DNA from: Propioniciclava sp. MC1595
GTDB taxonomy: Bacteria; Actinomycetota; Actinomycetes; Propionibacteriales; Propionibacteriaceae
NCBI RefSeq assembly: GCF_017569205.1
Contig: NZ_CP071870.1
Coordinates: forward strand, 1 to 64,000
DNA: 64,000 bases
Direction of reading: 5' to 3'
How positions within the stretch are numbered: the first letter of the stretch is position 1; the number at the start of each line of letters is the position of its first letter. The position numbers and the translations under genes were made by a program. A model generated the notes under the pieces. The model was not told the origin of the DNA, ran no database searches, and saw nothing but the letters and a program-made list of their open reading frames with translations. Below are positions 49,041 to 58,152 of this stretch, piece by piece.

Positions 49041-51217
49041 GTGCGCCACGAGGCGCTGTTGTTTCGGATGGAGGTGAGAGACCTGCATCGCCCCGCTGTC
49101 GTAGCAGTGGGGTGAAGCTGGCGGCAGCCTGACTTCGGGGAACGCCGGGGTTGGGTGGGAGCAGCCGCGACAAAGTCAGGACGGTCCAGCACTACCGGAT
49201 GGGCCGGGTCTGGTGAGCAAGACGGGAAGGTGTACGAGAGGAACCGGTGTCGTAAAGCCTCTTGATCGTCGACCAGCTCGAACCCGGTGGATGCGGGCTG
49301 GAGTGCGGTGCGTAACCGCCGTGGGGGTCGTCAGCCAGACGGCCGTCGGGGTGGGGAACTGTCGGAACGGTGAATGTGTCGGGTCCGGCAGGTTGTGGTG
49401 AAGGTCTACGGCGTAGCCACGACGATGCCGCAGGGGCAAAGCCGGGCGCCTCGCCCGTCAACCGAACAGCAGTGAACGTGGGAACCCTCCGCACTCCGTT
49501 CCCCACCACCTTGGTGGGGATAGGCGCGTTGCCGGCCGAAGGGTGTGGGTGGGGGCGGAGCCGTCGTAGTACTCCGAGGTCGGGAAAGCCGACCGCATGG
49601 GAAAGGGCGGCAGCGAGAGGAAGCAGGAAGGAACTGTGATGTCCGAAGACGCACCGGTGAATACCGGTGCCACTGGGTGGCCGAGCGATGCTCGCGCCTT
49701 TCTGGCGGTACGGAGGATGCAGACCAAACTGCATGGTTGGGCGGCCGCGGATCGCGGCCGCCGGTTTGATGATCTGTACAACCTGGTCTGTGACCCGGCG
49801 TTTCTGACGATGGCGTGGGAACGCGTCGCTGGGAACAAGGGGGCACGGACACCGGGGGTGGACCGGGCCACGGTGGCCCACGTTACCTCCGGGATGGGGG
49901 TCGAGGCGTTCCTGCGGCAGGTACGGGACGAGTTGAAGTCCCGGACCTTCCAGCCGGTGCCGGTGCGGCAGGTGATGATCCCGAAGGCCAGCGGCAAGCT
50001 GCGCAAGTTGGGCATCCCCACCGTCACCGACCGGGTGGTGCAGGCCGCCTTGAAGCTGGTACTGGAACCTATTTTCGAGGCGGACTTCCAACCGTGCTCG
50101 TACGGGTTCCGCCCGAACCGGCGCGCTGCTGACGCGATCGCCGAGATCCACCACTTCACCAGCAAACGGTATGAGTGGGTGTTGGAGGCCGACATTGAGG
50201 CGTGTTTCGACATGATCGACCACACCGCGTTGATGGACCGCCTGCGAGCGAGGGTTTCGGACAAGCGTGTGCTGGCGTTGGTGAAGGCGTTCCTGAAGGC
50301 GGGGGTGCTCACCACGGTGGGTACCACCGAGGGAACGGTGACCGGCACCCCGCAGGGCGGAATCTTGTCCCCGTTGCTGGCCAACATCGCTTTGTCCGTG
50401 TTGGACGACGAGTTCGCACGTCGCTGGACCCAGGAGATGGGAACGGCGAACCAGCGGAACCGGCGCCGCTATCACGGCGAGGCGACCTACCGGCTCATCC
50501 GGTACGCCGACGACTTCGTGATCGTGGTCAAAGGCGAACGATCTGATGCCGATCAGTTGCGCGAGGAGGTGGCAGTCGTGTTGGTCCCGATGGGGCTGCG
50601 ACTGTCGCCGGACAAGACCCGAGTGGTCCACATCGACGACGGGTTCGACTTCCTCGGCTTCCACATCCGACGGATGCGGAAACGCGGGAGCCACAAGTCG
50701 TTTGTGTACACCAAGCCGTCGACGAAGGCGATCGCCTCGATCAAGGCACGGGTGAAGGCCATGACGTACAGAGCAACCCTGCACCGCGACCCGGGCTACC
50801 TGATGGCCTACCTGGGTCGAGTGTTGCGTGGGTGGGCGAACTACTTCCGGCACGCGGTGGCCAAACGAGCCTTCAACGCGGTCGATTCCTACACGTGGGA
50901 ACGGATCACGTCGTGGCTACGGAAGAAGCACCGTCGTATCGGATGGCCAGAGCTCCGGCGCAGGTACTGTCTGCCGGGCAGTTGGCGGCTCGCCCACGAC
51001 GGGGTCAGGTTCAAGGGCGCAGCCAGCGTCCCCATCGTCCGGTACCGCTACCGCGGCTACCAGATCCCGACCCCGTGGACCCCATCGACCGTCGCAAGCT
51101 GACCAACCCCCTCACGTGGAGAGCCCGGTGCGGTGAAAGTCGCACGCCGGGTTCGGCGGGCGGGCTGTGGAAACCCACCACGGGTAACCGTGGCAGGGCG
51201 CCACAGCCCGACCCAAC
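49041..51217 (+). mobile_element. Group II intron with maturase, inserted in the ISL3 transposase
   Basis: The intron begins with the canonical GTGCG at 49041 and ends with AC at 51217. Domain V lies at 51121-51154: a 34-base hairpin starting GAGCCCGGTGCGG with the GAAA-type loop and an AGC catalytic triad. Domain VI follows (GGGCTGTGG at 51162-51170 with CCACAGCCC at 51201-51209). The first 598 bases before the maturase gene form domains I-IV RNA with no other gene. The exon junction falls on a codon boundary (CTG/TGG). Confidence 0.95.
49639..51102 (+). CDS. Group II intron-encoded reverse transcriptase/maturase
   Basis: The 487-residue protein copies and helps splice its intron. The ATG at 49639 follows AGGAAGGAA. 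RT motifs are clear: GVDRATV, RQVMIPKASGKLRKLGIPTV, EADIEACFDMIDH, TPQGGILSPLLANI, the catalytic RYADDFVIV and DFLGFHIRRM. The maturase/GIIM part follows (WANYFRHAVAKRAF and SWLRKKHRRIGWPELRRRY). The protein ends soon after, so it lacks an HNH endonuclease domain. It is intact and possibly functional. Confidence 0.95.
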   Translation: MSEDAPVNTGATGWPSDARAFLAVRRMQTKLHGWAAADRGRRFDDLYNLVCDPAFLTMAWERVAGNKGARTPGVDRATVAHVTSGMGVEAFLRQVRDELKSRTFQPVPVRQVMIPKASGKLRKLGIPTVTDRVVQAALKLVLEPIFEADFQPCSYGFRPNRRAADAIAEIHHFTSKRYEWVLEADIEACFDMIDHTALMDRLRARVSDKRVLALVKAFLKAGVLTTVGTTEGTVTGTPQGGILSPLLANIALSVLDDEFARRWTQEMGTANQRNRRRYHGEATYRLIRYADDFVIVVKGERSDADQLREEVAVVLVPMGLRLSPDKTRVVHIDDGFDFLGFHIRRMRKRGSHKSFVYTKPSTKAIASIKARVKAMTYRATLHRDPGYLMAYLGRVLRGWANYFRHAVAKRAFNAVDSYTWERITSWLRKKHRRIGWPELRRRYCLPGSWRLAHDGVRFKGAASVPIVRYRYRGYQIPTPWTPSTVAS

Positions 51218-51723
51218 TGGCACCACGTGAGCCCCCGCAAGCGCGGCCCGAAGGAGTTGACCGGCATGGTCGATTTGACTCGTGACAAGGACGGACGCGT
51301 CCGAGCCCGGCTGCTCGACCTGGTGCCGGGCCGCTCCGGGACGGTGTACAAGACGTGGCTCGACCAACGCGGCAAGACGTTCAAGCAACGGGTGGAAGTC
51401 GCCACGTTGGATCCGTTCCATGGCTACAAGAACGCCATCGACGACAAACTCGCCGACGCCACCGCTGTGCTCGACGCCTTCCACGTGGTCGCCCTGGCCG
51501 GCCGGGCGGTCGACGAGGTCCGTCGCCGGGTGCAGCAGGAGATCCACGGCCACCGCGGCCGCTCCGGCGACCCGCTCTACGGGATCCGCAACATCCTGCG
51601 CTGCGGGGCCGAGCGGCTCACCGACAAACAACACGCACGCCTCGCGGCGGCGATCGCCGCCGATGAACGCCACGACGCCGTCCACATCGCCTGGCAGTGC
51701 GCCCAACGGGTTCGCGCCGCCTA

Positions 51724-52624
51724 GGGCGTGTCGCGTAACTGATTTGGGTGGTGGGGGTCAGGGTTGTCTTTGTGACCAGGAGTCCTCAGTTCAGTGACGA
51801 GATGTGGGCGCGGATTGAGCCGTTGATGCCGCGTGGGGGCGCGAAGGGCGGCCGTCCGTGGAATGACCACCGGCGGACGGTGGAGGGCATCTGTTGGCGG
51901 TTGCGGACGGGGTCGCCGTGGCGGGACGTGCCGGCCGAGTTCGGATCGTGGTCGAGCTTGTGGCGCCGCTTCAACGCGTGGGCCCAGGACGGTACCTGGG
52001 ACAAGATCCTCACCGCCATCGCCGGTTCACCGGAGGCAGAAGGTCTGGTCGCGGTGGTGGACGGCACGATCGTGCGGGCCCACAAGCACGCTGCCGGCGC
52101 CCGAAAAGGGGGATCCACCGAACTACAAGAATCCTCGGGCCGAACCAGCTGATCACGCCTTGGGGCACTCCCGTGGCGGGTGGACGACGAAGTCCCACGC
52201 CCTGGTCGACGCCTCCGGTCACCTGTGCTCGCTGGTGGTCACCCCGGGTCAGGCCGGTGAGAACCCCCGCCTGTTGGATGTGATCGATCTTGCCCCTCAC
52301 CGGGTTGTCCGGGTGGTCGCGGACAAGGCCTACTCCCATCCCTCGACCCGAACCGAGCTCCGGCGGCGAAGGATCAAGGTGACCATCCCCGAACGCTCCG
52401 ACCAGATCGCCCGTCGCAAGGCCAAGGGCAGCCGCGGCGGTCGCCCACCTGCCTTCGATCCCACCATCTACAAGGGCAGGAACGTGGTGGAACGCTTCTT
52501 CAACCGGATCAAGGAGTTCCGCGCCATCGCCACCCGCTACGACAAACTCGCTCGCAACTACCGCGCCGGCCTCGTCCTGGCCAGCACCATCATCTGCCTA
52601 CGAGACCAGTTACGCGACACGCCC
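51724..52624 (+). mobile_element. IS5-family (IS427-like) insertion sequence, copy 2
   Basis: Perfect 18-base inverted repeats GGGCGTGTCGCGTAACTG (51724-51741) and its complement (52607-52624) are flanked by TA on both sides. It sits in the third segment of the ISL3 transposase and has two overlapping frames. It is related to, but clearly different from, the copy at 29132. Confidence 0.93.
51748..52152 (+). CDS. IS5-family transposase orfA (copy 2)
   Basis: The frame encodes FSDEMWARIEPLMPRGGAKGG and the rest of the N-terminal region (RLRTGSPWRDVPAEFG). The first catalytic Asp is in VAVVDGTIVRAHKH. A slippery run AAAAGGGGG at 52104-52112 precedes the switch to the +1 frame, where orfB continues. 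The true start may be the GTG a few codons in (VTRSPQFSDEM), since the first codons have no ribosome site. Confidence 0.85.
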   Translation: MVGVRVVFVTRSPQFSDEMWARIEPLMPRGGAKGGRPWNDHRRTVEGICWRLRTGSPWRDVPAEFGSWSSLWRRFNAWAQDGTWDKILTAIAGSPEAEGLVAVVDGTIVRAHKHAAGARKGGSTELQESSGRTS

Positions 52625-52918
52625 TACGCCCACCCCGACCCGGCAGCCGGCCGCCAGCTCGCCGAGCAGGTCGTCGACGGCTTCCCGTCCTGCCCCATCC
52701 CCGAGATCGCCCGCCTCGGCCGAACCCTGAGACAGTGGAAGGACGCGTTCCTGGCCTACTTCGACACCGACCGCGCCAGCAACGGCGGCACCGAGGCCAT
52801 CAACGGGCTCATCGAGCTCCACCGCCGCATCGGCCGAGGGTTCCGGAACCGAGAGAACTACCGGCTACGCATGCTCCTCGTCGGCGGCGGACTCACCCTG
52901 GACCCACCGCAGGTATGA
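52113..52918 (+). CDS. IS5-family transposase orfB, reading through into the ISL3 tail
   Basis: After the slip site this frame runs SRGGWTTKSHALVDASG, DKAYSHPSTRTELRR (second Asp) and GRNVVERFFNRIKEF (Glu). It has no stop at the terminal repeat (RDQLRDT). It passes through the repeat into the displaced ISL3 C-terminus (ending GGGLTLDPPQV), which makes a chimeric product. It has no own clear start and depends on frameshifting from orfA. Whether the extra 98 residues impair transposition is unknown. Confidence 0.75.
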
Positions 52919-52996
52919 AGAGCCGCCGATGTGCGGGCGTCCGCACCTCCGCGATGCTGGAGTCTGCTATCCGGCGTCAGGCGACGAGTCGCCGCC

Positions 52997-55168
52997 TCAC
53001 GAGGCGACGACAGCAGGCTCACTGAACCCAACTCGTCGCGTTTCGACTTGCGGACCCTCGCGACTCCACCCGAGGAATCGGTGAACAATGGTCGCCCCTT
53101 CGGTCGGCGACATAGTCAGCTTTCGCTCAAGCAGCCGCGCGAACCTCTCCTCGTGCGTCGACAGCATCACCTGCTTCTGCGCTCGCAACTGCCCGACTAG
53201 GTCAGAGAACCCCAGCACATTGACATCATCGAGGGACTGAAGGGGATCGTCCATCAGTACGAAGGGTAGACCATTCCTCCCGGCGGCCCATCCGAGAGCA
53301 AGAAACGCGGAGAGCACTACGACGTTTGCCTGCGCGGCTGAGAACACGAGCAACGGATTTGCTTGCACGTCGTTGTCTTCATCGGTGACGGAGGCCATTG
53401 CGGTGCCACGCCCTCGGTAGCGTTCGATCGCGAAATCCAGTTTCGTAAAGGTCGGATGCGGGTCGAGTCTGCTGTAGATGTCGTTCATCAGCGGGTCAAT
53501 GGCTTCGAACCGACCCTCGAAAATGGACGCAACTGCGGCCGCTGCGGCGACCCGGAGCCCCTCGGTTGCCGTTAGCTCGCGGCGCGCAGCATCGTGCGCC
53601 GAGGCTGCAGCTTCGACCTCCGACTCGATGACCTCAAGAGCCGCTCTCAACTGCGGGACTTGCCCGCGCCGGTGGAGTGAGTCCTCGCGGACCGCAATGC
53701 GGTGCCGAGCTGATGATGCGACGGGGGACAGCTCAGCCAGTCTGCGCTCCAGGTTCGCAAGGATCGAGACGAGCTCTTGCCTCGATTCTCCTGGAAGAAA
53801 GACGCGCGCGACCAACTCGTTCGGTGCTTCTCCCGCAAGCCCCACTACTTCGAACGACTTGACTCCGAGCAGAGCGGCGAGGCTTCGCCCCAAGTCATCG
53901 ATGCGGCCCGCTAGTAGCTGGTCCGCTTGTAGACGCTCCAGGAAGTCCTCGCGCGCCAGACGGGCAGCATTGAGCTCACGACGCGCAACAATCCAGGCTT
54001 CCCGGGCTTCCTCCACGGCCGTATCCGCGTCCGCTAGTTCGGTGCTGGACTCGCCACGTCTGACGAGTCGCTCGATCGTCGACTTGACGTCTATTCGCGT
54101 CTCGCACACCGGGCAATCCGCGATACCGCTCTCGGAGTGCGCCTCCAGCAGTGGAATCGCTTGCGCGATAAGGGCAACCACCTCGTCGTGCTTCGCGGAA
54201 GCCCGATCCCGTGCCTCCTTGGCGGCATCAAGCAAACGCTGCGACTCCCGGTACCTTTCCTCTGCGGCATCGCACTCGGCACTAAGTACATCAACGTTGC
54301 CTTCGAGCTCCGTCCGCGCCGCTGGCATGCCACGGATTGCCTCAAGCGCGCCGCTCGACGCCGACCGCGCGATCTCGACGTCGGCGACAAGATCCTCGAT
54401 GTCACGAAGCGACTTGACGTCGCTTCGAGGCCGAAGTGTCCCCGACTCCGAGTCGAGACTAATGCGGAGCGACTGGATCTCGGAAGGTTCCTGCAGCGAG
54501 ATCGCTGAGAGGGTCTCAACCGTCTCAATGCGGTCTCTGGTCTCCGTCGCGCGAGAACGACATTGATCGAGTCGGAGCTTGGCGGAGCTAACGGTTGCGC
54601 GCGCCGACTTGAGGTCCGACTCAACAAAGCGTTCGAACTGCTCCAGCGACTCGAGCCCAAGTAGCCGGAGAAGTTGGCGGAACCGCGCATCCGGTTTATC
54701 CCTGAGCATTTGACGCAGGTCGTCCTGCTGAAGAAGCCCGCTCGTGGCAAGGATCTCCTCAAGAGGCAACGTGCCATGCGAAAGGCGTGCCCTGAGTTCC
54801 CTGTCGGCGTCCGCGTTTGTCAACTCGTTTCCGACAGGATCGCGTAACGAGAGTGTGCTATATGCACTTGTTCCAGTTCTCTCGACGTCGAACACCAAAG
54901 AACCCGCTCGGACTCTGGCTTGAACACGAGCTGGTCGCGACGCCCCGTAGGCGCTAACGATGTATTCGTCGTTTCGGCGTAATGCGTGAGCCTTCAAGCG
55001 TGGCAGCGAACCCTGGAGCAACCAGAGTAGACCGTCGAACACGGTGGTCTTGCCGGTTCCGTTTGGGCCCCAAAAAAGGACAACGGGGGCGTCCAAGTCG
55101 AACGTTTGCCGTCCGCGAACGCCGCGGAAATTCTCGAGAGTGACGGAGATAAAGCGTGATGAAAGCAT
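52997..55168 (-). CDS. Rad50/SMC-like ATPase of a three-gene defence-type operon
   Basis: The 723-residue protein has Walker A GPNGTGKT at residues 34-41. Long helical coiled-coil arms surround a CPVC zinc-hook-like motif near residue 352. The C-terminal half has FSAAQANVVVLSAFLAL, a variant signature, and Walker B VLMDDPLQSLDD near 637. This is the layout of Rad50/SbcC-like ATPases of the ABC-3C conflict systems. It starts 5 bases after the middle gene's stop and is the third gene of the operon. Base composition is less GC-rich than the neighbouring chromosome, suggesting transfer. Confidence 0.88.
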   Translation of the reverse strand: MLSSRFISVTLENFRGVRGRQTFDLDAPVVLFWGPNGTGKTTVFDGLLWLLQGSLPRLKAHALRRNDEYIVSAYGASRPARVQARVRAGSLVFDVERTGTSAYSTLSLRDPVGNELTNADADRELRARLSHGTLPLEEILATSGLLQQDDLRQMLRDKPDARFRQLLRLLGLESLEQFERFVESDLKSARATVSSAKLRLDQCRSRATETRDRIETVETLSAISLQEPSEIQSLRISLDSESGTLRPRSDVKSLRDIEDLVADVEIARSASSGALEAIRGMPAARTELEGNVDVLSAECDAAEERYRESQRLLDAAKEARDRASAKHDEVVALIAQAIPLLEAHSESGIADCPVCETRIDVKSTIERLVRRGESSTELADADTAVEEAREAWIVARRELNAARLAREDFLERLQADQLLAGRIDDLGRSLAALLGVKSFEVVGLAGEAPNELVARVFLPGESRQELVSILANLERRLAELSPVASSARHRIAVREDSLHRRGQVPQLRAALEVIESEVEAAASAHDAARRELTATEGLRVAAAAAVASIFEGRFEAIDPLMNDIYSRLDPHPTFTKLDFAIERYRGRGTAMASVTDEDNDVQANPLLVFSAAQANVVVLSAFLALGWAAGRNGLPFVLMDDPLQSLDDVNVLGFSDLVGQLRAQKQVMLSTHEERFARLLERKLTMSPTEGATIVHRFLGWSREGPQVETRRVGFSEPAVVAS

Positions 55169-55173
55169 GATAC

Positions 55174-55761
55174 CTACTCCACGACGTCTGTCTCTAGTTC
55201 AGGCCGAAGCTCAGTGGACGGGGCGCTTCTGAAGCGACGAATGACAGCTTGCACAGCCTCCGCATCCAGCCCGTCTTGAATGAGACGACTAGACATCTCG
55301 TCGATCGGATCGAGTGTCTCCGTCCCCGCCGTGACTGCGGCCAGCGGAAGAACTGGACGCAAGGCTCGCGCGACCCCGGCGGCAGTGGCGTCGATTCCGA
55401 CGCGCACGATGCGCCGCACGTGTCGCAAGTTGTAGGTAACTCCGAACAAGGACTCACCCTGTCGTGCCTCCGCCCGTTGGCTAGTGAGCAGGAGGACGTA
55501 ACCGTCCCGTCGTCGATCTGGGATCTTGTGATCGCCGAGCAAACCAATCATGGCTGAGCTCAAGATCGGCTCTAGCGCGAGCAGTCCATCGACCGTAGTC
55601 GCGGAGCCGACTAGGACGACCATGAGTTCAGACTCTGCGTGCACCACTGGAACCGAGCTCACGTCGTCGATCTTCGCAGTGAACCCAGCCGCCGCAAGAG
55701 CAAGGAGTGACAGGTCGAGCAGCCCAAGATCCCCCAGGTCGTCGCCTTCAGTGTTGAACAC
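55174..55761 (-). CDS. Middle protein of SIR2-SMC operon (ABC-3C middle-component-like)
   Basis: The GTG at 55761 lies 10 bases after the SIR2 stop, with GGGGGGAT as ribosome site. The 195 residues begin VFNTEGDDLGDLGLLDLSLLALAAAG. They include ELMVVLVGSATTVDGLLALEPIL and GLLGDHKIPDRRRDGYVLLL, an alpha/beta pattern without an obvious catalytic motif. Size, position and the SMC-like neighbour fit the middle component of ABC three-component systems. That assignment is by architecture, not by a motif I can prove. Confidence 0.65.
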   Translation of the reverse strand: MFNTEGDDLGDLGLLDLSLLALAAAGFTAKIDDVSSVPVVHAESELMVVLVGSATTVDGLLALEPILSSAMIGLLGDHKIPDRRRDGYVLLLTSQRAEARQGESLFGVTYNLRHVRRIVRVGIDATAAGVARALRPVLPLAAVTAGTETLDPIDEMSSRLIQDGLDAEAVQAVIRRFRSAPSTELRPELETDVVE

Positions 55762-55771
55762 TAGATCCCCC

Positions 55772-57202
55772 CTACTCGATATCGATGATGCGATCGCCGG
55801 CGACGAGGCTGAAGGTGCCTCCCACGATCGAGTCGATGAGATGGTCACTCCCGGCACCACCAACCAAATGATCGTCGGTCGAGTGAGATAGCACCGGGAG
55901 GTCCGCAAGCGTTGCCCCACGTTCGAGATCCAGTTCGCCGGGGCCGAGCCGACCATGGTGCCCATGGCAGAGGACGATCACCTGACAACCGGGCGTTAGA
56001 AGGCCCTCGGCGCGCGCATTTCCGACGCGGCGCTCCGCCTCGGTTGCCATCTGTCCGCCACCGGGCGCGTGATCTGCAACGAGCAGGAGGATCGCGACGT
56101 CGGTCGAGGTCGGGGCTAGTGCGATGCCACCGCCAGACAGACGCCAATTCGGGTGATCCGAGGACAGCAGGGATAGCGCGAGCATGCCTTGCAGCACGCG
56201 GCTGGAGCTGATGACGGATTGGCCGACAGTGAACTTCCAGGCAAGCGCGCGCAGCCATCGGGCCGCGCGCACCGCGGTCTTCTGCTCAAGGGAGGCCACC
56301 AGCAGCTCGGTTCCCCGCCTCTGGGGATGATCGTCGTCAAGGTTCTCGATTGCCGCGCGCAGGCGACGGATCAGGTCGCGAACGTAGAAGCGGAGGACAT
56401 GATCGCAAAACTCGTCCGCGGGCATCGCCACGCGGTTTGCGGGCGCAAGCGCGGGAACAACATCACTCCACCCGCTCTGCTCCCAGCGGTCGATCGCAGG
56501 GTCGACCAGCACCAGTGAGGCGGGCGACACTCGGCCGACAAAATTCGCGACGCTTGCGCGAACGTAGTCCGCCGGGCTGCCCAACCCGATGAATGCGACA
56601 TCCCCCGCCGACAAGCGTGCCGCGAGTTCCGCGCCCGCGTATAGGGGCGGATTGGCAAGCTCCGCGGTCGTCGCCAGCATGCTGTCGGGCCGCGTAATGC
56701 AGCCATGGACCTTAAGGAGCGCACCATTAGCCATGGTGATCCGGTCGCGGTCGTCCACAGCGACCGGCAAGAGTTCCGGAACGGCGCCTCGCTCAATGCA
56801 ATTGTCGTAGTTCGCCTCGAGAACGGTGACCGCACCCTCACAGATGAGGAGTCCCAGGACCTCATGTGCATAATTCGGATCAGCTGTGTCGAAGCCTGCC
56901 ACCCGCGCAATTGACTCGTGAAGCAGACGAGTTCCCGTAGGCGCCGACGCGATCTTGTCGGCGACTGCGACGAGATCCCACTCATCGACCCCGGTCAGAT
57001 CCACCACATTCGACAGATCGCCTGCGATCAGATGGGCGAGCGTGGCGGCACCGGGAAGCGAGGTAGGCGCGGCGGCAGATAGACCTGCGCCTGCGTACAC
57101 GGTGAGCCGGCGAGCGAGTGCTGCCGTCCCAACGACCGCCGCGCTGGGGTCGATCGAGGACGCCAGTGGCGCGCCGACATACATAGCGCGGAGTCTATCC
57201 AT
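55772..57202 (-). CDS. SIR2-domain effector-like protein
   Basis: With the ATG at 57202 the protein has 476 residues (an ATG six codons later is also possible). The SIR2 fold is visible: GAGLS at 38-42 (VYAGAGLSAAAPTSLPG), NYDN at 131-134, the catalytic-type H166 in LKVHGCI, and a late FIGLGSPADYVRAS. SIR2 domains in phage-defence proteins often degrade NAD+. The C-terminal 220 residues are unassigned; an acidic-to-hydrophobic domain there (IVLCHGHHGRLGPGEL) may sense or bind partners. It is the first gene of the operon. Confidence 0.82.
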   Translation of the reverse strand: MDRLRAMYVGAPLASSIDPSAAVVGTAALARRLTVYAGAGLSAAAPTSLPGAATLAHLIAGDLSNVVDLTGVDEWDLVAVADKIASAPTGTRLLHESIARVAGFDTADPNYAHEVLGLLICEGAVTVLEANYDNCIERGAVPELLPVAVDDRDRITMANGALLKVHGCITRPDSMLATTAELANPPLYAGAELAARLSAGDVAFIGLGSPADYVRASVANFVGRVSPASLVLVDPAIDRWEQSGWSDVVPALAPANRVAMPADEFCDHVLRFYVRDLIRRLRAAIENLDDDHPQRRGTELLVASLEQKTAVRAARWLRALAWKFTVGQSVISSSRVLQGMLALSLLSSDHPNWRLSGGGIALAPTSTDVAILLLVADHAPGGGQMATEAERRVGNARAEGLLTPGCQVIVLCHGHHGRLGPGELDLERGATLADLPVLSHSTDDHLVGGAGSDHLIDSIVGGTFSLVAGDRIIDIE

Positions 57203-57260
57203 GCTTGGGCCCGCACTCGCTCTGCGCACGACACTGACCAAGCCAACGCAGATCACAGAC

Positions 57261-57437
57261 CGTCTCCAAAAGAACGTCCTGAACCGGCACGCCTGGGCCA
57301 CCCGCGACCAGCTCCGGATCGCGATCGTGACCTGGACCGAACGCACCTACCACCGCCGCCGCCAAGACGGGCTGGGCCGATTGACCCCCATCGAATACGA
57401 GACCATCATGACCACGACAGCCGATGAGGCTGCGTGA
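57261..57437 (+). pseudogene. IS3-family transposase C-terminal fragment
   Basis: The last 58 codons of an IS3-type integrase-core transposase are readable (LQKNVLNRHAW, IAIVTWTERTYHRRR and LTPIEYETIM), ending at 57437. Everything upstream is replaced by the divergently reading SIR2 operon. This is a scar marking one edge of the defence operon. Confidence 0.85.
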
Positions 57438-57620
57438 CAACCACTGTCACCTAGTCGTGCAGCAAACCCAACCCCAAGCGGAGCCTAGCCAGCCGCCTCG
57501 TCCGAAGCATCCGCATCTGCCGCTGCAAGTGTTCTCCCAAGGTTCGGCGGGCAACATGCTCCATGCGACACCCAGGTCTTCGACCGATGAGTTCTCCGTG
57601 AAGCTCGTCACCGTTGCCTA

Positions 57621-57682
57621 CGATGGGCCCATGTTCCGTTCCTGATGACAGATCACCAACGCCCATCGACACGAACGGAACA
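57621..57682. repeat. Interleaved inverted repeats before the GNAT gene
   Basis: CGATGGGC (57621-57628) pairs with GCCCATCG (57661-57668). TGTTCCGTTC (57632-57641) pairs with GAACGGAACA (57673-57682). The pairs interlock, as in a pseudoknot, and end three bases before the GNAT ATG. Confidence 0.6.
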
Positions 57683-58152
57683 ATCATGCCCTCTGACCTG
57701 ATGACCCTCTCACTCACCGCTCGCTCAACCACTCCCGGCGGCATCGACGCCGTCGAGCTCCGAGGCATCCAGACGTCTGATCGCGACGCCCTCGCCACCG
57801 CCTATCTCGCGGCATACCCGCCCGGTGTCGCGGCCACCAGCCTGAGCGACGCCCAGCAAGAGATGGACGACACCTTCGCCGGCGAGTTCGGCGTACTGCG
57901 CCACGACCTCACCCGGGTCGCCACCTTCGAGAACCGACCCGTCGGTGCGATCCTGGTGGTGGGTAAGTCGATCTGGGACCCCCGGCTGGACGGGCCCTTC
58001 ATCATCGACCTTTTCGTCCATCCCGACGTGCGAGGCATGGGCGTCGGCCGAGCCCTGCTCGACACCGCGGTGCACGCCGGCGCGCGGGCTGGGGATGCCA
58101 CCCTCTCGCTGCGCGTCGGCGAGGGCACTTCCCCAGCGGCTCTCGCGCTCTA

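Larger units (their letters stand above)
48501..52918 (+). pseudogene. ISL3-family transposase gene, split in three
   Basis: The pieces are 48501-49040, 51218-51723 and 52627-52918. They sum to 1338 bases, exactly 446 codons, so removing the two insertions restores an intact 445-residue transposase. The first part has paired-Cys zinc fingers (CPHDDAYCDNC, CPTCG and CPEPSC). The DDE core follows (LGVDEHL joined to WHHVSPRKRGPKEL, then VATLDPFHGYKNAI and DAFHVV). The third piece ends with the Glu region (NGGTEAINGLIELHRRIGRG). The intron could splice out of the RNA, but the IS5 element leaves the gene dead. Confidence 0.93.
48378..52924 (+). mobile_element. ISL3-family element carrying a group II intron and an IS5 element
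   Basis: Perfect 23-base terminal repeats lie at 48378-48400 (starting GGCTCTTCATACC) and 52902-52924. An 8-base target duplication, GCCGATGT, flanks the element at 48370-48377 and 52925-52932, the ISL3 hallmark. Without the intron (2177 bases) and the IS5-like element with its duplicated TA (903 bases), the element is 1467 bases, normal for ISL3. Confidence 0.95.

Noticed and set aside
57451-57798. Reverse ORF overlapping the GNAT leader
   Set aside because: It would start inside the GNAT gene and has no ribosome site. The interleaved repeats explain the structure better.
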